Source: Enoplolaimus lenunculus (Eukaryota > Nematoda > Enoplea > Enoplida > Thoracostomopsidae). Taken from it: a DNA stretch of 64,000 nucleotides. Below are positions 11,336 to 24,700 of the stretch, one piece after another; the first letter of the stretch is position 1, and each line of letters begins with the position of its first letter. The position numbers and the translations under genes are program-made. The notes beneath the pieces are model-generated. The model saw only the letters and a program-made list of their open reading frames with translations, ran no database searches and had not been told where the DNA came from. Where the stretch lies: contig JASANG010002950.1 of assembly GCA_030248215.1 (NCBI GenBank), positions 93,907-157,906 of the forward strand, written 5' to 3'.

Positions 11336-12111
11336 AAAGTATGTTTGGACGGCTGTGCCCTTTGGGTTGAATACCACTACGCTCAGCACGTTGTGGGTCG
11401 TCCAGTAGACGATAATTCTTTAAACGAAATTCTCATGATTGTGCTTTAAAACCATATTCAGGAACGAAAACCGCTTTAAATCACGGTATATAAACAACTC
11501 ATGTGGGTATATCTGATACCGTTTGCGTTGCTTATCAAATCCATTTTAAATTTGACAAGAAATGCAACGTTGACGATATATACCTTTATAGACGAACGGA
11601 CTGTAATTGAACTCAGATTTTGTTTACGTGTACTGATTAAATGGGTCAAAGCGTTTCTTATGGTTTTACAAAAATCATTTCTGGTCTACAAAAATATCAG
11701 GTTTACCGAGACCAAATTGTCGGTTTAAATTCGAACCGGATATACGCAGGGTCGCTAAACCAAATGGACCCCTTCGTCCGAAGTGGCATATGTTGGATTA
11801 AACGCAAGTTTATCGTATTGAAAGTAATGGATCAGAGTTTCCACGTAACCCCGCAGGTTCTGACGTCGTAAGCCGGTGGCCGGAGATTTCTGGGCTGAAG
11901 GATTTTAAAACAGGGGTAAAAGTTTGATCAGATTTACCGACCGTAAAACGTTGATAACAAGCGACACATATATAAATTTTAATTCGGTGCATATCAAATG
12001 CTAAGCTTCCTGCAACGAAAAAGATGTACTTTTTGGTAGACTGAGATTTCAAAGCGTCTACACATCAACCCAGTACGAATTTAATTTTGCTAAGCTGATC
12101 TTAAATATTTG
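11336..12111. other. unassigned intergenic DNA
   Basis: Short open frames only, none protein-like. 12397-12716, 13504-13908, 14012-14564, 15242-15870 and 16701-17389 are similar and hold nothing I can name. Confidence 0.45.
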
Positions 12112-12396
12112 GGCCAATCTTACTTTAAAGGGCGTAACAGTAGATTATGCGTATTTCTAAGCCTAAGCCTAAGCCTAAGCGCTGCAATAATGAGTTCCTA
12201 AGCCTAAACACCTCAGCCTAAACGCCTAAGCCAAAGCCTAAGCCTAAGACTAAGCCTAAGCCAAAGCCAAAGCCTAAGCCTAAGCCTTAGCCTAAGCCTA
12301 AGCCTAAGCATAAGCATAAAAATACAATCTAAAAACTAAACCTACTCTTTTATGGACCCATCAGAAACCTGAACGCCCCTTAAAGTAACATGGGCC
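12112..12396 (-). mobile_element. (GGCTTA)n MITE, family A
   Basis: Ends GGCCAATCTTACTTTAAAG and AGTAACATGGGCC; flanks AATATTTG and AAAATTTG match at 7 of 8. The core contains a long run of TAAGCC units with single-base variants. Confidence 0.75.
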
Positions 12397-12716
12397 AAAA
12401 TTTGCATCTGAAAATTTTTTGCTCTGGTTTATGAGATACTTCTCTCTCTCTCTCGAGTTCGAGTCAATCTGGATATTTTGAACCTCATACCATTACAAAC
12501 GGTTATACAAAGTGCATTTGTGTGACAACGTGAAGTGCTTTTTGATATTTTCAACCGGAAACCCGTTAATTATCGTACAGAAGCCTGTGTGAGCAATATA
12601 TTCTTAGCCTTCAAGATTTGCTACCGATCTCATAGTCAATTTTGACAATTCAAAATGTTGATTTTTGCGTCAACTTTGGTGTAAGCATATGGTTTTTGAA
12701 TGTTTGTGCCTGGATC

Positions 12717-12908
12717 GGCCCATGTTACTTTAACGGGCGTCCTGGTTTCTGGTGGGTCTGTAAAACAGTAAGTATAGATTCAAGATTGCAATTTTTTTGC
12801 TTAGGCGTAGGCTTAGGTTCAGGCTTGGGAACACATTTTTGTAACGGTTAGGGTTAGGCTTAGGAATACGCTTAATCTATTGTTACGCCCCTCAATGTAA
12901 CATTGGCC
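12717..12908 (+). mobile_element. (GGCTTA)n MITE, family A
   Basis: Ends GGCCCATGTTACTTTAACG and TGTAACATTGGCC; flanks CCTGGATC and ACTGGATC match at 7 of 8. Only a few GGCTTA units remain. Confidence 0.75.
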
Positions 12909-13073
12909 ACTGGATCTATAGAAGTACAGGCAATGCTTGGACAGAGGGTCATAATCTCCGTGCAGGACCTATTTACCATTTGACGATACGTCGTGTAGTT
13001 TTTGAGTCATCCAATGAAAAGCTTTCAATTTTGGCAATAATTTTTGTACTTCAGATCGGGTCTTCATGTGAAA

Positions 13074-13142
13074 CGATAGGCTTAGGCTTAGGCTTAGGAA
13101 TATGCTTATACTACTGTTTCGGCCCTGTTCTATACATGGGCC
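13074..13142 (+). mobile_element. right-end fragment of MITE family B
   Basis: GGCTTA units followed by GGCCCTGTTCTATACATGGGC; the left half is missing. Confidence 0.6.
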
Positions 13143-13227
13143 TCGACCTTTATAACTGTATTTAGTCACTTGTTTGAAAATCTGATAATTTGTGCTCACA
13201 CGTTTGGGAATACGAACCCTGGTCCCA

Positions 13228-13503
13228 CACTGTAAATTCTAATTTGTTGATTAATCAATTCAGTTAGCGAGTTGGTTATTTCTGAATTAATATCAGTAAA
13301 AATTAGTTCGCACTGAGTTGAGTTGATTCTCACTCTGAGTTGAGTTGATTCTCACTCTGAGTTGAGTTGACTCTGCGGTAGTTGATTAATTAACTCAGAA
13401 TGAATTGAATCAACTCGAAATTCCGAGTTCTGATAGTCCTAACTCAGACTAAGAGTAATTCAACTCATTCTGAATTGAAATCAACGCACTCAAATTTGCA
13501 GTG
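13228..13503. mobile_element. palindromic MITE family C
   Basis: CACTGTAAATTCT at the left, AAATTTGCAGTG at the right. An internal GAGTTGAGTTGATTCTCAC unit is repeated. Confidence 0.7.
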
Positions 13504-13908
13504 CATGCCATGTATATCTGACACTGGTGCATAGGAAACCGAACATTTCATAACCAGGTTGGGACAAAAATTCGCGGCTGAGTTCATCCCTACTGACCTC
13601 TTGACTGCGATTCACTTTGACAAACCAATTTTAATGGTCAAGTTTGAATATTTTATTCATATCAAATGAGTTTGTTTAAGGGTTTGGAGCTATAAGTTAC
13701 TACAAAATACATACAACCTTCCAGTATATTGGAGCGGCATGAGCCTTTTTACAAAATACCACAGTAATATAGGAAGAAGAAAAATCCTTGGATGACGTCA
13801 GCGCAGACCAACTTTGTCGCATTCAAGTTCAGTTATGAAAGGGTGTTTTCCATTTAGCCATCCCATAGCCAGTGTTAACCCAAAAATGGTTCGATTTAGC
13901 ATGACAGT

Positions 13909-14003
13909 TATAGATGGGCACCGGATATCCGGATATCCGGATAAATATCCGGCAAGAATTTCCGGATATCCGGATATGAAAAAATATCCGATGCCCATCA
14001 CTA
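13909..14003. mobile_element. 95-bp ATCCGGATATCCGGAT palindromic element with 8-bp target duplication
   Basis: Bounded by GATGGGCACCGG and its inverse (CCGATGCCCATC). Exact ATGACAGT duplication at 13901-13908 and 14004-14011. This fits a hAT-type MITE of minimal size. Confidence 0.75.
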
Positions 14004-14564
14004 ATGACAGTGTTGGATATTTAAGCGTCTTGTGTCATCCCGTGATTATTCCATGCCTAAATTTGAATTCTTCAAAGTTCAATTTTATATTTGAAGTCGT
14101 GAAACGTGCCGATGAGAAACGGAAAAAATACAAAAAGTTAGCAAAATTTTTCAAAGCGTTCGGCATAGTTTTTACCTTCGATGGAACGGTGCTAATAAAT
14201 TCATTTAATTCGATAGAAAATTCGTTAGTTATGGACAAATAACTTATTTGGCACATTCCTGACCGTTTGCCATACAAGAATCGACCATAATGCGTGAACT
14301 ACTGACCGAACAAACAGTATAGCAACACCATTCGACTCAACTTGCGAAACTTTACAGTGAACAATAAACAAATTTTGAACTTTTTGACAGAGAAGTTTTC
14401 CCATTGCAAGAGATTTTTAGAAACGCAAAAAAATCGAATTTTTCACAAATTCAAATTTCAATGTTATGATCAGGAAAGTCATGAGAAGCTCAAATATACA
14501 ATTTAAACACCGTCCATTTATAGGCAAACGAAATCCGGATGCGAATTAAACGGAAAAACCCATA

Positions 14565-14816
14565 CATTGTAAATTCCAATGAGTTGAATAATCAATTCAG
14601 CTAGCGAGTTAGTTATTTCTGAGTTAATAACAATAAGCATTAACTCGCTCTGAGTTGAGTTGATTTTCACTTTCAGTTGAAATGATTCCGGGTGAGTTGA
14701 TCAGTTAACTCAGATTGAGTGAAATCAACTCACAAATCTGAGTTCTGATTGTCCTAACTCAGACTGATTAATTCAACTCACTTTGAGTTGAAATCAACTC
14801 ACTGCAATTTACAGTG
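14565..14816. mobile_element. palindromic MITE family C
   Basis: CATTGTAAATTCC left, AATTTACAGTG right, 252 bp, same internal order of motifs as the other copies. Confidence 0.7.
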
Positions 14817-15007
14817 TATCTGTGTCAACGGACACAACCTCTGTTGATTTCTGTTGCCGTAATGTATTTTTGCAGGTATAGACAGCTTGTTTATATGCAA
14901 ATTGCATCTGCAAATCATTGCATATTTCTTAAAATATTTTTTGTATTAACAATGTTTGCAATTTCAGATCAATAAACAATGATTGCGCCATACTTGACGT
15001 CCGTCAC

Positions 15008-15241
15008 TGTCCGGCACCATACGGTATCGTACGTGAGTTATTTGCGTACGACGCCGCACGCTGACGGACGGCGGGTGACGGACGGCGTCGTACGGGTGAC
15101 GGACGGCGTCGTACCGGTGACGGACGGCGTCGTACGAGTGACGGACGGCGTCGTACGGGTGACGGACGGCGTCGTACGGGTGACGGACGGCGTCGTACGG
15201 GTGATGGACGGCGTCGTACGAGTGACGGACGGCGCCGGACA
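15008..15241. repeat. 21-bp GC-rich minisatellite with short inverted ends
   Basis: About 8 tandem copies of a 21-base unit (GTGACGGACGGCGTCGTACG plus one base) at roughly 15061-15238, very GC-rich against AT-rich flanks. The block is bounded by TGTCCGGC (15008-15015) and GCCGGACA (15234-15241), so the array may sit inside a small inverted-repeat element. Confidence 0.75.
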
Positions 15242-15870
15242 ACTCTGCAATTTTGAAGCTTATCCTTCACTTCAGTCTTAGTAGACCTTTTTATAAGTCC
15301 AAACACTGTTTACAGTGGTTTAGCAATTAAAACGGACAATTTAAAACCATAACTTTTCGACTATAGTCTGCTCAGACATCTCACAAATTGTAAGTAAAAA
15401 AGGTAAGTGTCCGAATCCATTTTTAGAATCAGAAAGCCCCTTAAAAGCATAATTTTGTAATATTTTTAGCCAATGACTTTCAAAGTCTTCTCAGCTCCGC
15501 CTTTCTAGCCGTCTCGACTGGACTCGGTGTATGCACACCTATGCAAACAACCATAAAATCACAAATGCCAATCCCATAAACATTAATTATTGCCGTTGTT
15601 TTTAAAAGCGACAGTAAAAATAGGAGACCTTGAGATTTTGCACTTATAAACAGACTTTAGGGGTTTTGCGTATTTCTTCGCTGCCTGCCTCAAAAATGGA
15701 CGTTTTTTTCGTATTTTGTTTGCCAAATATTGCATTTTTTCTCTTTCTGTAGTCGTTTGGGAATATCAAAATAGCCAACCAGCGCATTGAAATATAGTCA
15801 ACTATATTGAGTTTGATCAGGATTTTTATAGCAAGGGTTTCTACACTAAATGTATATGTATACAGAGTAT

Positions 15871-16122
15871 AGTGTAAATTCCACTGAGTTGATTAATCCG
15901 TTCCGCTAGCGAGTTGGTTATTTTTGAATTAATATCAGTGTACATTTAACTCACACTGAGTTGAGTTCAATCTCACTCTGATTTGAGTTTACTCTAGGTG
16001 AGTTGGTTAATTAACTCAGAATAAATTGAATCAACTCAAAATTCTATGTTCCAATAGCCCTAACTCAGACTGAATGATTCAACTCGTTCTAGGCTAAAAT
16101 CAGCTCACTGAAATTTACAGTG
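15871..16122. mobile_element. palindromic MITE family C
   Basis: AGTGTAAATTCC left, AAATTTACAGTG right, 252 bp. Confidence 0.7.
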
Positions 16123-16335
16123 AACCAGCTTTACCTGAGTAATACTCTTTGGGATACTTGAACTTGACGAGAGTTTTTGGACCCGGAAGACGGATGTCAC
16201 AGCGAAGCTGGCCTCCATATATGAGTTCTAATTGTGAATTGATCAGTTGTGGCTGTTTCAAAAACGGGTGTCTACACTATACCTCGTATTCCTTCCTATT
16301 TGTGATCCATTTAAAATTACCTGACCACAAAAAGA

Positions 16336-16526
16336 AACCCATGTTACTTTTAGGGCCATCCCGGTTTCTGGTGGGTTCGTAAACGTGTAGGCTTAAATTT
16401 TAGACTTCAATTTTTTGGTCAGGCTTAGTTTAAGGCTTAGGAATAGGAATAGGAATACGCTTTTGGAACGCTTACGTTTAGGCTTAGGAATACCCTTAAT
16501 CAACTGTTACGGCTGTAACATTGGCC
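16336..16526 (+). mobile_element. (GGCTTA)n MITE, family A variant
   Basis: Left end CCCATGTTACTTTTAGGGCC, right end TGTAACATTGGCC, interior with GGCTTA-like units and GGAATACGCTTTTGGAACG. Belongs to the subfamily with TTTTAGGGCCGTCC after the terminal repeat. Confidence 0.65.
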
Positions 16527-16590
16527 ATAAAAGGCGTAGGTGTGATGGCTAATCACCCTACTGTTGTACACCGAGATATACATCGCTTAA

Positions 16591-16700
16591 GGCAATTTGA
16601 CTCATTTAACGTATTGAAACAGAAAATGAATGTTAAATCGGGCAATTTGACTCATTTAACGTATTGAAACAGAAAATGAATGTTAAATCGGGCAATTTGA
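16591..16700. repeat. 50-bp tandem duplication
   Basis: A 50-base unit starting GGCAATTTGACTCATTTAAC is repeated perfectly at 16591-16640 and 16641-16690, with the first 10 bases starting a third copy. Perfect identity implies a recent event. Confidence 0.85.
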
Positions 16701-17223
16701 CGGCCGTTTCGTTGGTTCATGTCTCTCGCTGTGGCTGTCGATTTTTATAGGAACGGGTCCATATCGAACTATGTATTGTACTACAACTGTAAAGTTAAAC
16801 GTGGAATTTAGATTGCTGCCCACTCTCAGCTTCCTTACCTTCACTTGATTCACATTTATACTGTGCAGAAAATCATTTCACACCAGAATTCGTTGCTTCC
16901 TCGATGTCAAATACTAAAGTTTTTGGACCTAACCGAGATGACGAACATATCCATTTATCTCTACAACAACTGATTGAAGTATTTATTAGCTAAAGTATCA
17001 TACACTGTTACCTGTACTAAGCGCCGGCGGAAACGCCGTCCAAAGCTTCCAATTGGGGTACCCCGACCCACGGGGCCCATCTTGGCAAACTAACAATTTT
17101 CACGCAGACCAGAAACTTTTAGAGCGATGATACATTATATTGGGGTTCCCACGGACCTTTATGGTACGCCCCGGGTATCCAAACGCCGGTCCTGCCTGTA
17201 CTACACACATTTGTGTAGCTATC

Positions 17224-17275
17224 AGGGTGCAACCGGAGGTGAAAATACCGGAGCTTGATCCGGAGGTGAGCTGAA
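17224..17275. mobile_element. short remnant of the CAGGGTGCAACCGG element
   Basis: CAGGGTGCAACCGGAGGTG followed by AAAATACCGGAG; only the left end is present. Confidence 0.5.
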
Positions 17276-17389
17276 ATTAGGTAGTAAGAATGATGGTTAA
17301 TTAGTTAATTTTAGCCAATATCTGCAAAATGTTGTGAAGTTGAAAAATCGGTGTCCGTTTCCGTTTTGCAGTACTGGATGTATATAACA

Positions 17390-17467
17390 GTCTGTAACCG
17401 AATAACACGGGGGTACCCTCTGGAGAGGCCAAATAAATATCACTCCCCCTCTTATTCGGGTCACTAC
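17390..17467. mobile_element. GTAGTGACCCGAATAAGAGG MITE, end fragment
   Basis: Ends TCTTATTCGGGTCACTAC and shares ACCCTCTGGAGAGG and CAAATAAATATCA with the copy ending at 19378. Confidence 0.55.
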
Positions 17468-17509
17468 ATAGTTACTAGCGTGTTTTGCACGTTAACACAT
17501 AAAAAGTTG

Positions 17510-17650
17510 GCGCGGGTAAGAACTTTCAATGTTTTACTCGTATGATACAAATCTTTACCCGCGGGTATACCCGCGCCTGAAATTCTTAACCTCTTTACCC
17601 GACCCGCGATTACCCGCGGGTACCCACGGGTAATGTCCAGTTCTGTATAC
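17510..17650. mobile_element. ACCCGCGGGT-rich short palindromic element, copy 2
   Basis: Shares GATACAAATCTTTACCCGCG with copy 1 and carries several ACCCGCGGGTA palindromes. Confidence 0.5.
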
Positions 17651-17945
17651 AACGACAAACTTGATATCACCTTTTACAATATGAATGCTGATATATTTGG
17701 TTGAAACACGAAAAAATAGTAACCTGGCCGGTGGATATCTTGCAATCAGGCAACAACCAGAAGCCTTCGTCACTCTGGCTCCAGCTCCGGTAGAATTTTT
17801 GCCCGAGATTCCGACAGTTCCGGTAGTGCAATATTCGCACAATTTTACAAAAAAACTATCGTTCAATGCGTTGTTTGACTTTAAAACTTTTGGTACAATT
17901 GTTGCAAATAAAAACTGACTTAAAATCAAACTTTTTGACAACATT

Positions 17946-18139
17946 GGCCCGTGTATAGAACAGTGCCGAATCTTTTTCCGAAGGGGCTATAATAGATTAC
18001 GGTTTAAGCTTTAGATTAATTTTTTTTGCCTTAGGCTCAGGCGTAGGCTTAGGAATAGACTTATCCATGCGCTTAGGCTTAGGCTTAGGCTTAGTAATAT
18101 GCTTATACTACTGTTCCGGCCCTGTTCTATACATGGGCC
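17946..18139 (+). mobile_element. MITE family B, full length
   Basis: Ends GGCCCGTGTATAGAACAGTG and CCTGTTCTATACATGGGCC with GGCTTA units near the right end. No clear target duplication. Confidence 0.7.
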
Positions 18140-18707
18140 GCTCATTTTACAGATATTTGCTAAAATTACAACTTAAACATTGTTTCAACGACTTGATTTC
18201 GCTTCATTTCTGGCGACACTTTCGTGGTCCGATTCCAGTATGTTTTATCGCTGGCTCCTTCCTGCTCCATTATATTTTTCATACCGATACAAATACTCAC
18301 TAAAAATATATTTAAAATTAAGTAAAACTGTTGTCAAATTAAGTGTCGGTTTTATTTACTATGGTGCTTAGCAAAGTTTTACTTAATTTTAAGCAAACAC
18401 CAAATTTTTAGCTTTATATTTACTTAATTAATCAGGAAATGACAACAGTAGTTTTAGTTATTTACATTATTTAAGCAAAGATTTGCTCAATATTTAGTAC
18501 ACTTACTTCAAAAAGTTAGTAAAACATAACTATAGTATTTTAAGTAGTGTGTTTTTACAGAGTAGAAAGTATAATACAAGGTTTAGTATTAAAAGCTTAA
18601 AGATTTTCGTCTGATTTTGCCAAAATTACTGCATCTTCTATTGCTACACCCCCATCAACATTTTGTTTCATAAATTCTTCATTTTCACCATTTCCTATAT
18701 TCATACA
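18140..18707. other. upstream flank of the channel gene
   Basis: Likely promoter and 5'-UTR region. An acceptor-like TGTTTTTACAG ends near 18560, about 150 bases before the start codon. It could mark a leader exon or trans-splice site. No core promoter motif is clear. Confidence 0.35.
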
Positions 18708-21700
18708 ATGGAAACCAAACGACTGATGGGCAGATCAAAATCAGACAAAAGAATATTGAAATTTTTTTCAATTGTCGTCAAATTGGTTGCATTGACATGT
18801 GGTCAAACAGCGTCCGGAAACAGTAACCATTTTGAGTCGTCACAACCCGAGTTGGATTCAACTGGACGAAAGGCGTTGCCGTGTGATGGAGACTTGACTG
18901 AATCTGAAGTACTCAATTTAATCGCGAAACGCTACGCTGCATCTCATAATTTACCCAGCGAGAAAGAAGCTGTAATCGTTCAGGTTAATGTTTTATGGCT
19001 CATATTTTCAACTTTGTTTACTGTATTGACCCGAATAAGAGGGAGAGGAGGGATAAGAGAAGGGGCCCCCCATTTTGAGTCCGAATCAATTGGAGTCCGT
19101 ATTCCTAATAAGAGTCCGTAAGCGGATAGAGTCCCTTAACCCAAATTAGAGTCCATAAATGTCAATTAATCCTAATTGTAGCGCATAAATGACTCTAGGA
19201 CCAAATAATTTGAGTTCAGTACATTCTAAGTATGACCTTGTATTATCGCTCAAGCTATTGACACAAGACAAATAAACGTTTAATTCAACGGATAATTGCA
19301 GTACCGTAACCGAAGAACAGGGAAGTACCCTCTGGAGAGGTCAAATAAATATCAGTCCCCTCTTATTCGGGTCACTACAATAGCATCAATTGCCAGTTGG
19401 TTATAGATCTTCGAACAGTTGACCTGCTGGAACTGCGAAACCGATATTTCATTGCATTTACATACTGCAAAAAATGGTGAGTCAAATTGACTTTCTCCGA
19501 AATAGGCTCTTCACTACACAAACTGATTCAAAATTCGACTCAGCCAGAGTCTAACGTCCGACTCAGTGAGTTAAATCTGACTCTGGCAGAGTTGAGTTTG
19601 ACTCAGTTTATGTAGTCCTATAGAGCATATTTTGGAGAGAGTCAATTTGACTCACCATTTTTTTGCAGTGCAGGATATATCAAACGCAAAATTTTTTACC
19701 AAATTTCCAAACGCACTATACCCTACTTCCAAAAATAGGTTTATCGTCGACTGGTGATAGGTGCTACATACATTTGAGAATACGTTAGAAACAGCCGGAG
19801 ATCTTAGCCAAGGTGTCACTTTCGCAGTGCATACCCTCGTGTAAAAGTTATTTGTAAGCCAACGCAGCGAATGAGAACATGTTTTGACCCGAATAGCAAA
19901 ATTCTCAACTGTGTTTGAGTATTTTTTGCCAGTGAAAAATAGACCAACGAAACGCGAAATTCACAACAGAATCGTATGAACGAATTTGTCATGAGAATAC
20001 ATCTGATAGACAGACCGCTGGACCATCTGAACCTGAAATGCTACGTTTGATATATATTGTTTAGATCGAAATCCAAGTCCAAGGAATATCCGAGATCAGC
20101 GAAACTACTGCGAGCTTTGAGACCGACATTCTGTTCAGTCAGTTGTGGCGAGACAACAGCTTAAATTTCACTTCGCTTCGATTCTGCAAAAATAACATCA
20201 CAGCCGGGGCAAAGTTTCTCGAAACCATTTGGACTCCAAATACGTGCATTGTGAATACGAAAAGTTCAGAATTGCACAAGTCGCCTATCGATAATTTATT
20301 CGTTATTTTGTACCAAAACGGAACTGTTTGGGTCAATTATAGAATTAAGGTATTACAAATTCGCCAAGTATTTGTCTGGTTTTTAGCGACGTCGTCTCAG
20401 CGAGATCGTGTTTAGATGGTTGTTCTCTTCTTTTTTCATTTGTTTACGTATTCTGCATTTACATATGCATGTGTAAACAATACTGTAAATTCCAATGAGT
20501 TGATTAATCAATTCAGCTAGCGAATTGGTTATTTCTGAACTAATATCTGTAAACAATAACTCGCTCTGTAGTTGAGTTGACTCTCATTATGAGTTGAGTT
20601 GATTCCGGGTGAATTGAACAAATTAATTCAGAATGAATTGAATTAACTCAAAATTCTGAGTTCTGACAGTCTTGACCCAGACTGTCGAGTGATTCAACAC
20701 AGTCTGAGTTGAAATCAATTCACTGAAATTTACAGTGAAGATAAATTTGCAGTTATACATGAACATGACTGTTGTCTGTTGCGGTTAGGTCACAAATACA
20801 TTCTTAATTACCAGATAAAATATAAGAAGATGGTCTTCGATGATCAAAAATGATTCAGATCTCAAAAATAATAAAGAACAAACATTTCTAAAGGCGGCCG
20901 GAAAATTTTAACCCTTTCTCACATGAATATTTTCTATTTCCCCTGAGACCTACGTTTATGCTAGGATTCGAACTCCAGTGACTGCAGTGGGAGGTGTATA
21001 CCATCAACATTCAGCTATAGGAGCTTGACGCTCGAGCCCGAGGGGGCTCTCACGTCTTGTGGTGATTTAGTACTATGTATACGTGTTGCAATTGTTAAAC
21101 ACGGTGCGATATATACTATTTAACGTACATACACTGCGCTGAGTTGCCTATAGGAAACTCAATCAGAGAAAGGGTTAACATAGAATTCTGCTGACAGCGT
21201 CGTAGAATTTTTTGCGTCAAGATTTTGGTCATTATGTTCGTAAGGTGAAAAAATAGTTTTGTACCCCAACTAAGCGGCCATTTTAGGATCAGCAAAATTG
21301 GTGGAGCGACTCGCAGAATCTGTTCAAATAATTTTTTAAACTGAACTTAATTACAGTGGCAAATTTCAAGTGCTAAACGTGTTTTGCCAGAAATTTCACT
21401 TGTTAATTGGTTAATTTTTCATTTATTAAACAGTATAACGTCTCGTGTAAACTTGGGTACTGTTTCATCTCAAATATTTGGGCTGTAATATATCATTTTA
21501 ATGAGTAACTCAACAACCCGAACAATCGCTTGTGCGATTTTGTTTTCCGATATGGCGTTGTAAATTTCGCAACCACAATTTTGATTTTAGTGTATATGTC
21601 TCAGTTCAAATCATAATTCAGTCCACTTCCGAATTGGGCTAGTAAAAAGCGGAATTGCAACTTGGGGTAGCCGAAGGTGGAACTATGCCTGATAACGCTG

Positions 21701-24700
21701 CGTACATGAAATATTTTTGCTTCTTATAAACATCTTCTTTTCTGATCTACCAAGAATTGCTGGTTGCGAAACTGCTATGATTTTATTTTTGAGTGATGCT
21801 TTCAGGCAAGCGGACCTTGTGATCTCGACTTACGAATGTTTCCATTTGACTCACAAACTTGCACTTTAGCATTCGAAAGCTACAGTTACAATAACGAAGA
21901 AGTTCGATTGGTTTGGTTCCCGAAACCGTTGGGATTATTTCCGAAGGCAGTTCAGGTATTATTGTCGTCCCAGAAGACACTCAGTCTTCTGCCGTTACAT
22001 CGTACTGGTGCAAAATTGCTCTCACGTTCAAAACGCAAAACGCGTCTCATTCCGTTGTCCGGCTCGCAAATTTCAAAAGCGACATTTTATTTCGGATGAA
22101 ATTGAAAATATTCATGTGGTAAAAGATAATACAGCTACGCCAAAATCACCTTTGACCCCCTGAAGTCTGCTATAATCGTCAAAATTCACCGACAGCATTC
22201 TTTCGAGACTCATTTTCACACTGAGACGTTTGTTGATACTCAGATACCAGCTACGAGAGAGCGGCAGCCATGTTTTCCGGGTTCCATTGTTGCAGTTTGT
22301 TGCGCCATTTGATCTGAACGCTATCCCGCTGAATAACCCTTTATGTGTTGTTTTTAGCAATTTGATATCGCCTTGGTGCTTTACAGCGCATCGCTTGTTT
22401 AATTCTAGCCATTTATTATGACTACGTACCTATAGCTGTTATTCGAAAAATATTGGAATATAATCTTTTGACGAGCTTAAACGAAGCCGACTGAAAATAG
22501 ACGTAGTAGCTGACGGGATTAGCATAATTTAAAAGTTCTCAAAAAATTTATAGTTTTTGGAAAATAACATTTGTTTAACGTTAACTTCCAGCTGTTTAGT
22601 GGCACTGGCCTTATAGTACTACTCATAAGCTTGCGAATAATATAAAGATTTTACACATGGCAGCTACACATTAAAGTTTATAAGCTTACCAAAAAATTCA
22701 CTTTCTTTAAGGTAAAAATGCAGGTTTTTAAACAGGAGCAAACTAAAACAGAACTGGCTATGCAATGAAACACGTTATAATGACGTTATTTTGCAATATA
22801 TTTCACAACGTAATCAGAAATGTTTTGAGACTGTTACAGAGGGATTTAACACTGAAACAATGTATAGCTTCCTGCTCGCTTTGCTCACAAATTGTTCAAA
22901 ACTCAGTCTAAATTCTGACATCGAGTCTTCGCTTTGCAACACGTTGTGCCTAGAAATATTTCATATTATACAAAATAGGTTCTCGCTCGCTTCGCACCCG
23001 ATATTTTGCTCAAGTCGTACTCACATGGCAATTAATTCGCTCTGACCCAGATTACCCAAACTGTCAAATTTTAAGGACCTAAAAGAGAACTCTAAAATGG
23101 ATCTCGAAACCAAACACGGGAACGTGAACAACCTCAAAAATCCCATCAACAAATTGAGATCTGCGCCGCTAAAGGATGCTAAGGTTGGTTTTAGGCGGAA
23201 ACCAAAGGCACTGTACCTGGCAGGATACGGCCCTCCAATCAAAGTTTCTCGGTACACCATTGTGTGTTTTATGTCGTTGAAATATCGTTTGTATTTGAAT
23301 TTGTAGTTGCCTGATTTTGAATTGATCGACTGGCAAGTGACAAAGCATACGCCGTTGTATCCTAATGGCCAATGGGATCGCTTGGAAGTGTCGTTTACAT
23401 TTCAACGACGATCAGAATTTTACATTCTACAAGTAAACATTTATTTGAATTTTAATCGGTGAACTATGTATGAGTTTAGGTACACTTTTTCAATATTCAA
23501 AATAAATGGACTACACTGTAAATTTCAATGAGTTAATCAATCAACTCAGACAGAAAGTTAGTTATTTCTGATTTAATATTAACGCTAAACTTCAATTCAC
23601 TCTGAGTTGAGTTGATTCTCACTCTGAGTTGAGTTGACTCCGGGGAAGGTGATTAATTAAATCAGATTGAGTTGAATCAACTCAGAATTATGAGTTCTTT
23701 GATAGTCCTAAACTCAGACTGAGTGATTTAACTGATTCTGAGTTAAAATCAACTCATTAACATTTACAGTGTACACTGTTAGGCTAATAGTTAGGAACAG
23801 GCTACATTTAGATTTTCCAAACACTAAGCCTAAGACTAAACGAATTTATACGAAGGAAATGTCGCTAGAGCTGAACTGAAATCTTTTTTCAAGTTAAGAG
23901 TTAAACCCGAAGCTCTCACACGGGCAACAGGGTGGATCCCGAGTCAAGAGTCCCTTACCGGAAAATTTTTTTATGATAAAATAGTACGGTTCCTGTGTTA
24001 CAACTTTTTAGTTTTATGCTTCGAAAATTGAGTTTCTTATAAAATAAACGTGTCGGGTTAACTCTCACTGTTAACGCATAAAATAACAATTGCCATATGT
24101 GTAGTAATGTACAAATGTATCACTGTACCATAAAAACACACTGTAATTTCAGTGAGTTTATTTTAATACCTCAGAATGAGTTGAATCACTCACACTGCCA
24201 AAATGGTGAGTCAAATTGACTCTCTCCGCAATAGGCTCTACGGGACTACACAAACTGAGTCAAATTCGACTCCGCCAGAGTCAAACGTGCGACTCAGTGA
24301 GCCGAATTTGGCTCTGGCGGAGTCGAATTTGACTCAGTTTGTGGAGTCCCGTAGAGCCTATTTCGGAGCGAGTCAATTTGACTCACCGTTTTTTGCAGTG
24401 CAGTCTGAGTTAGGACTATCAGAACTCAGAATTTTTAGTTGATTCAATTCATTCTGAGTTAAATAACCAATCCGCCACGAGTCAACTCAACTCAGAGTTA
24501 GAATCAACTCAAATCAGGATGAGTTTATGTTTACTGATATTAATTCACAAATAACTAACTCGCAAGCTGAATTGATCAATCAAGTCATTTTGGATGCACG
24601 TAAAATGATTCATGCAATGCCATTTAGAGGCATCTGAGAAAATTTCCCTACGAACGCAGTCGAGTTTGAACCAGTGACGTATGGATTGCCATCGGCAACA

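Noticed and set aside
13814-14242. 142-codon plus-strand frame
   Set aside because: It runs through a 95-bp transposon with target duplication, so it is not an old coding region.
14964-15306. Arg/Pro- and Thr/Pro-rich open frames in several registers
   Set aside because: Shadows of the 21-bp minisatellite.
17555-17944. 129-codon minus-strand frame
   Set aside because: Its start lies in the next MITE and its end in an ACCCGCGGGT repeat; no protein similarity seen.
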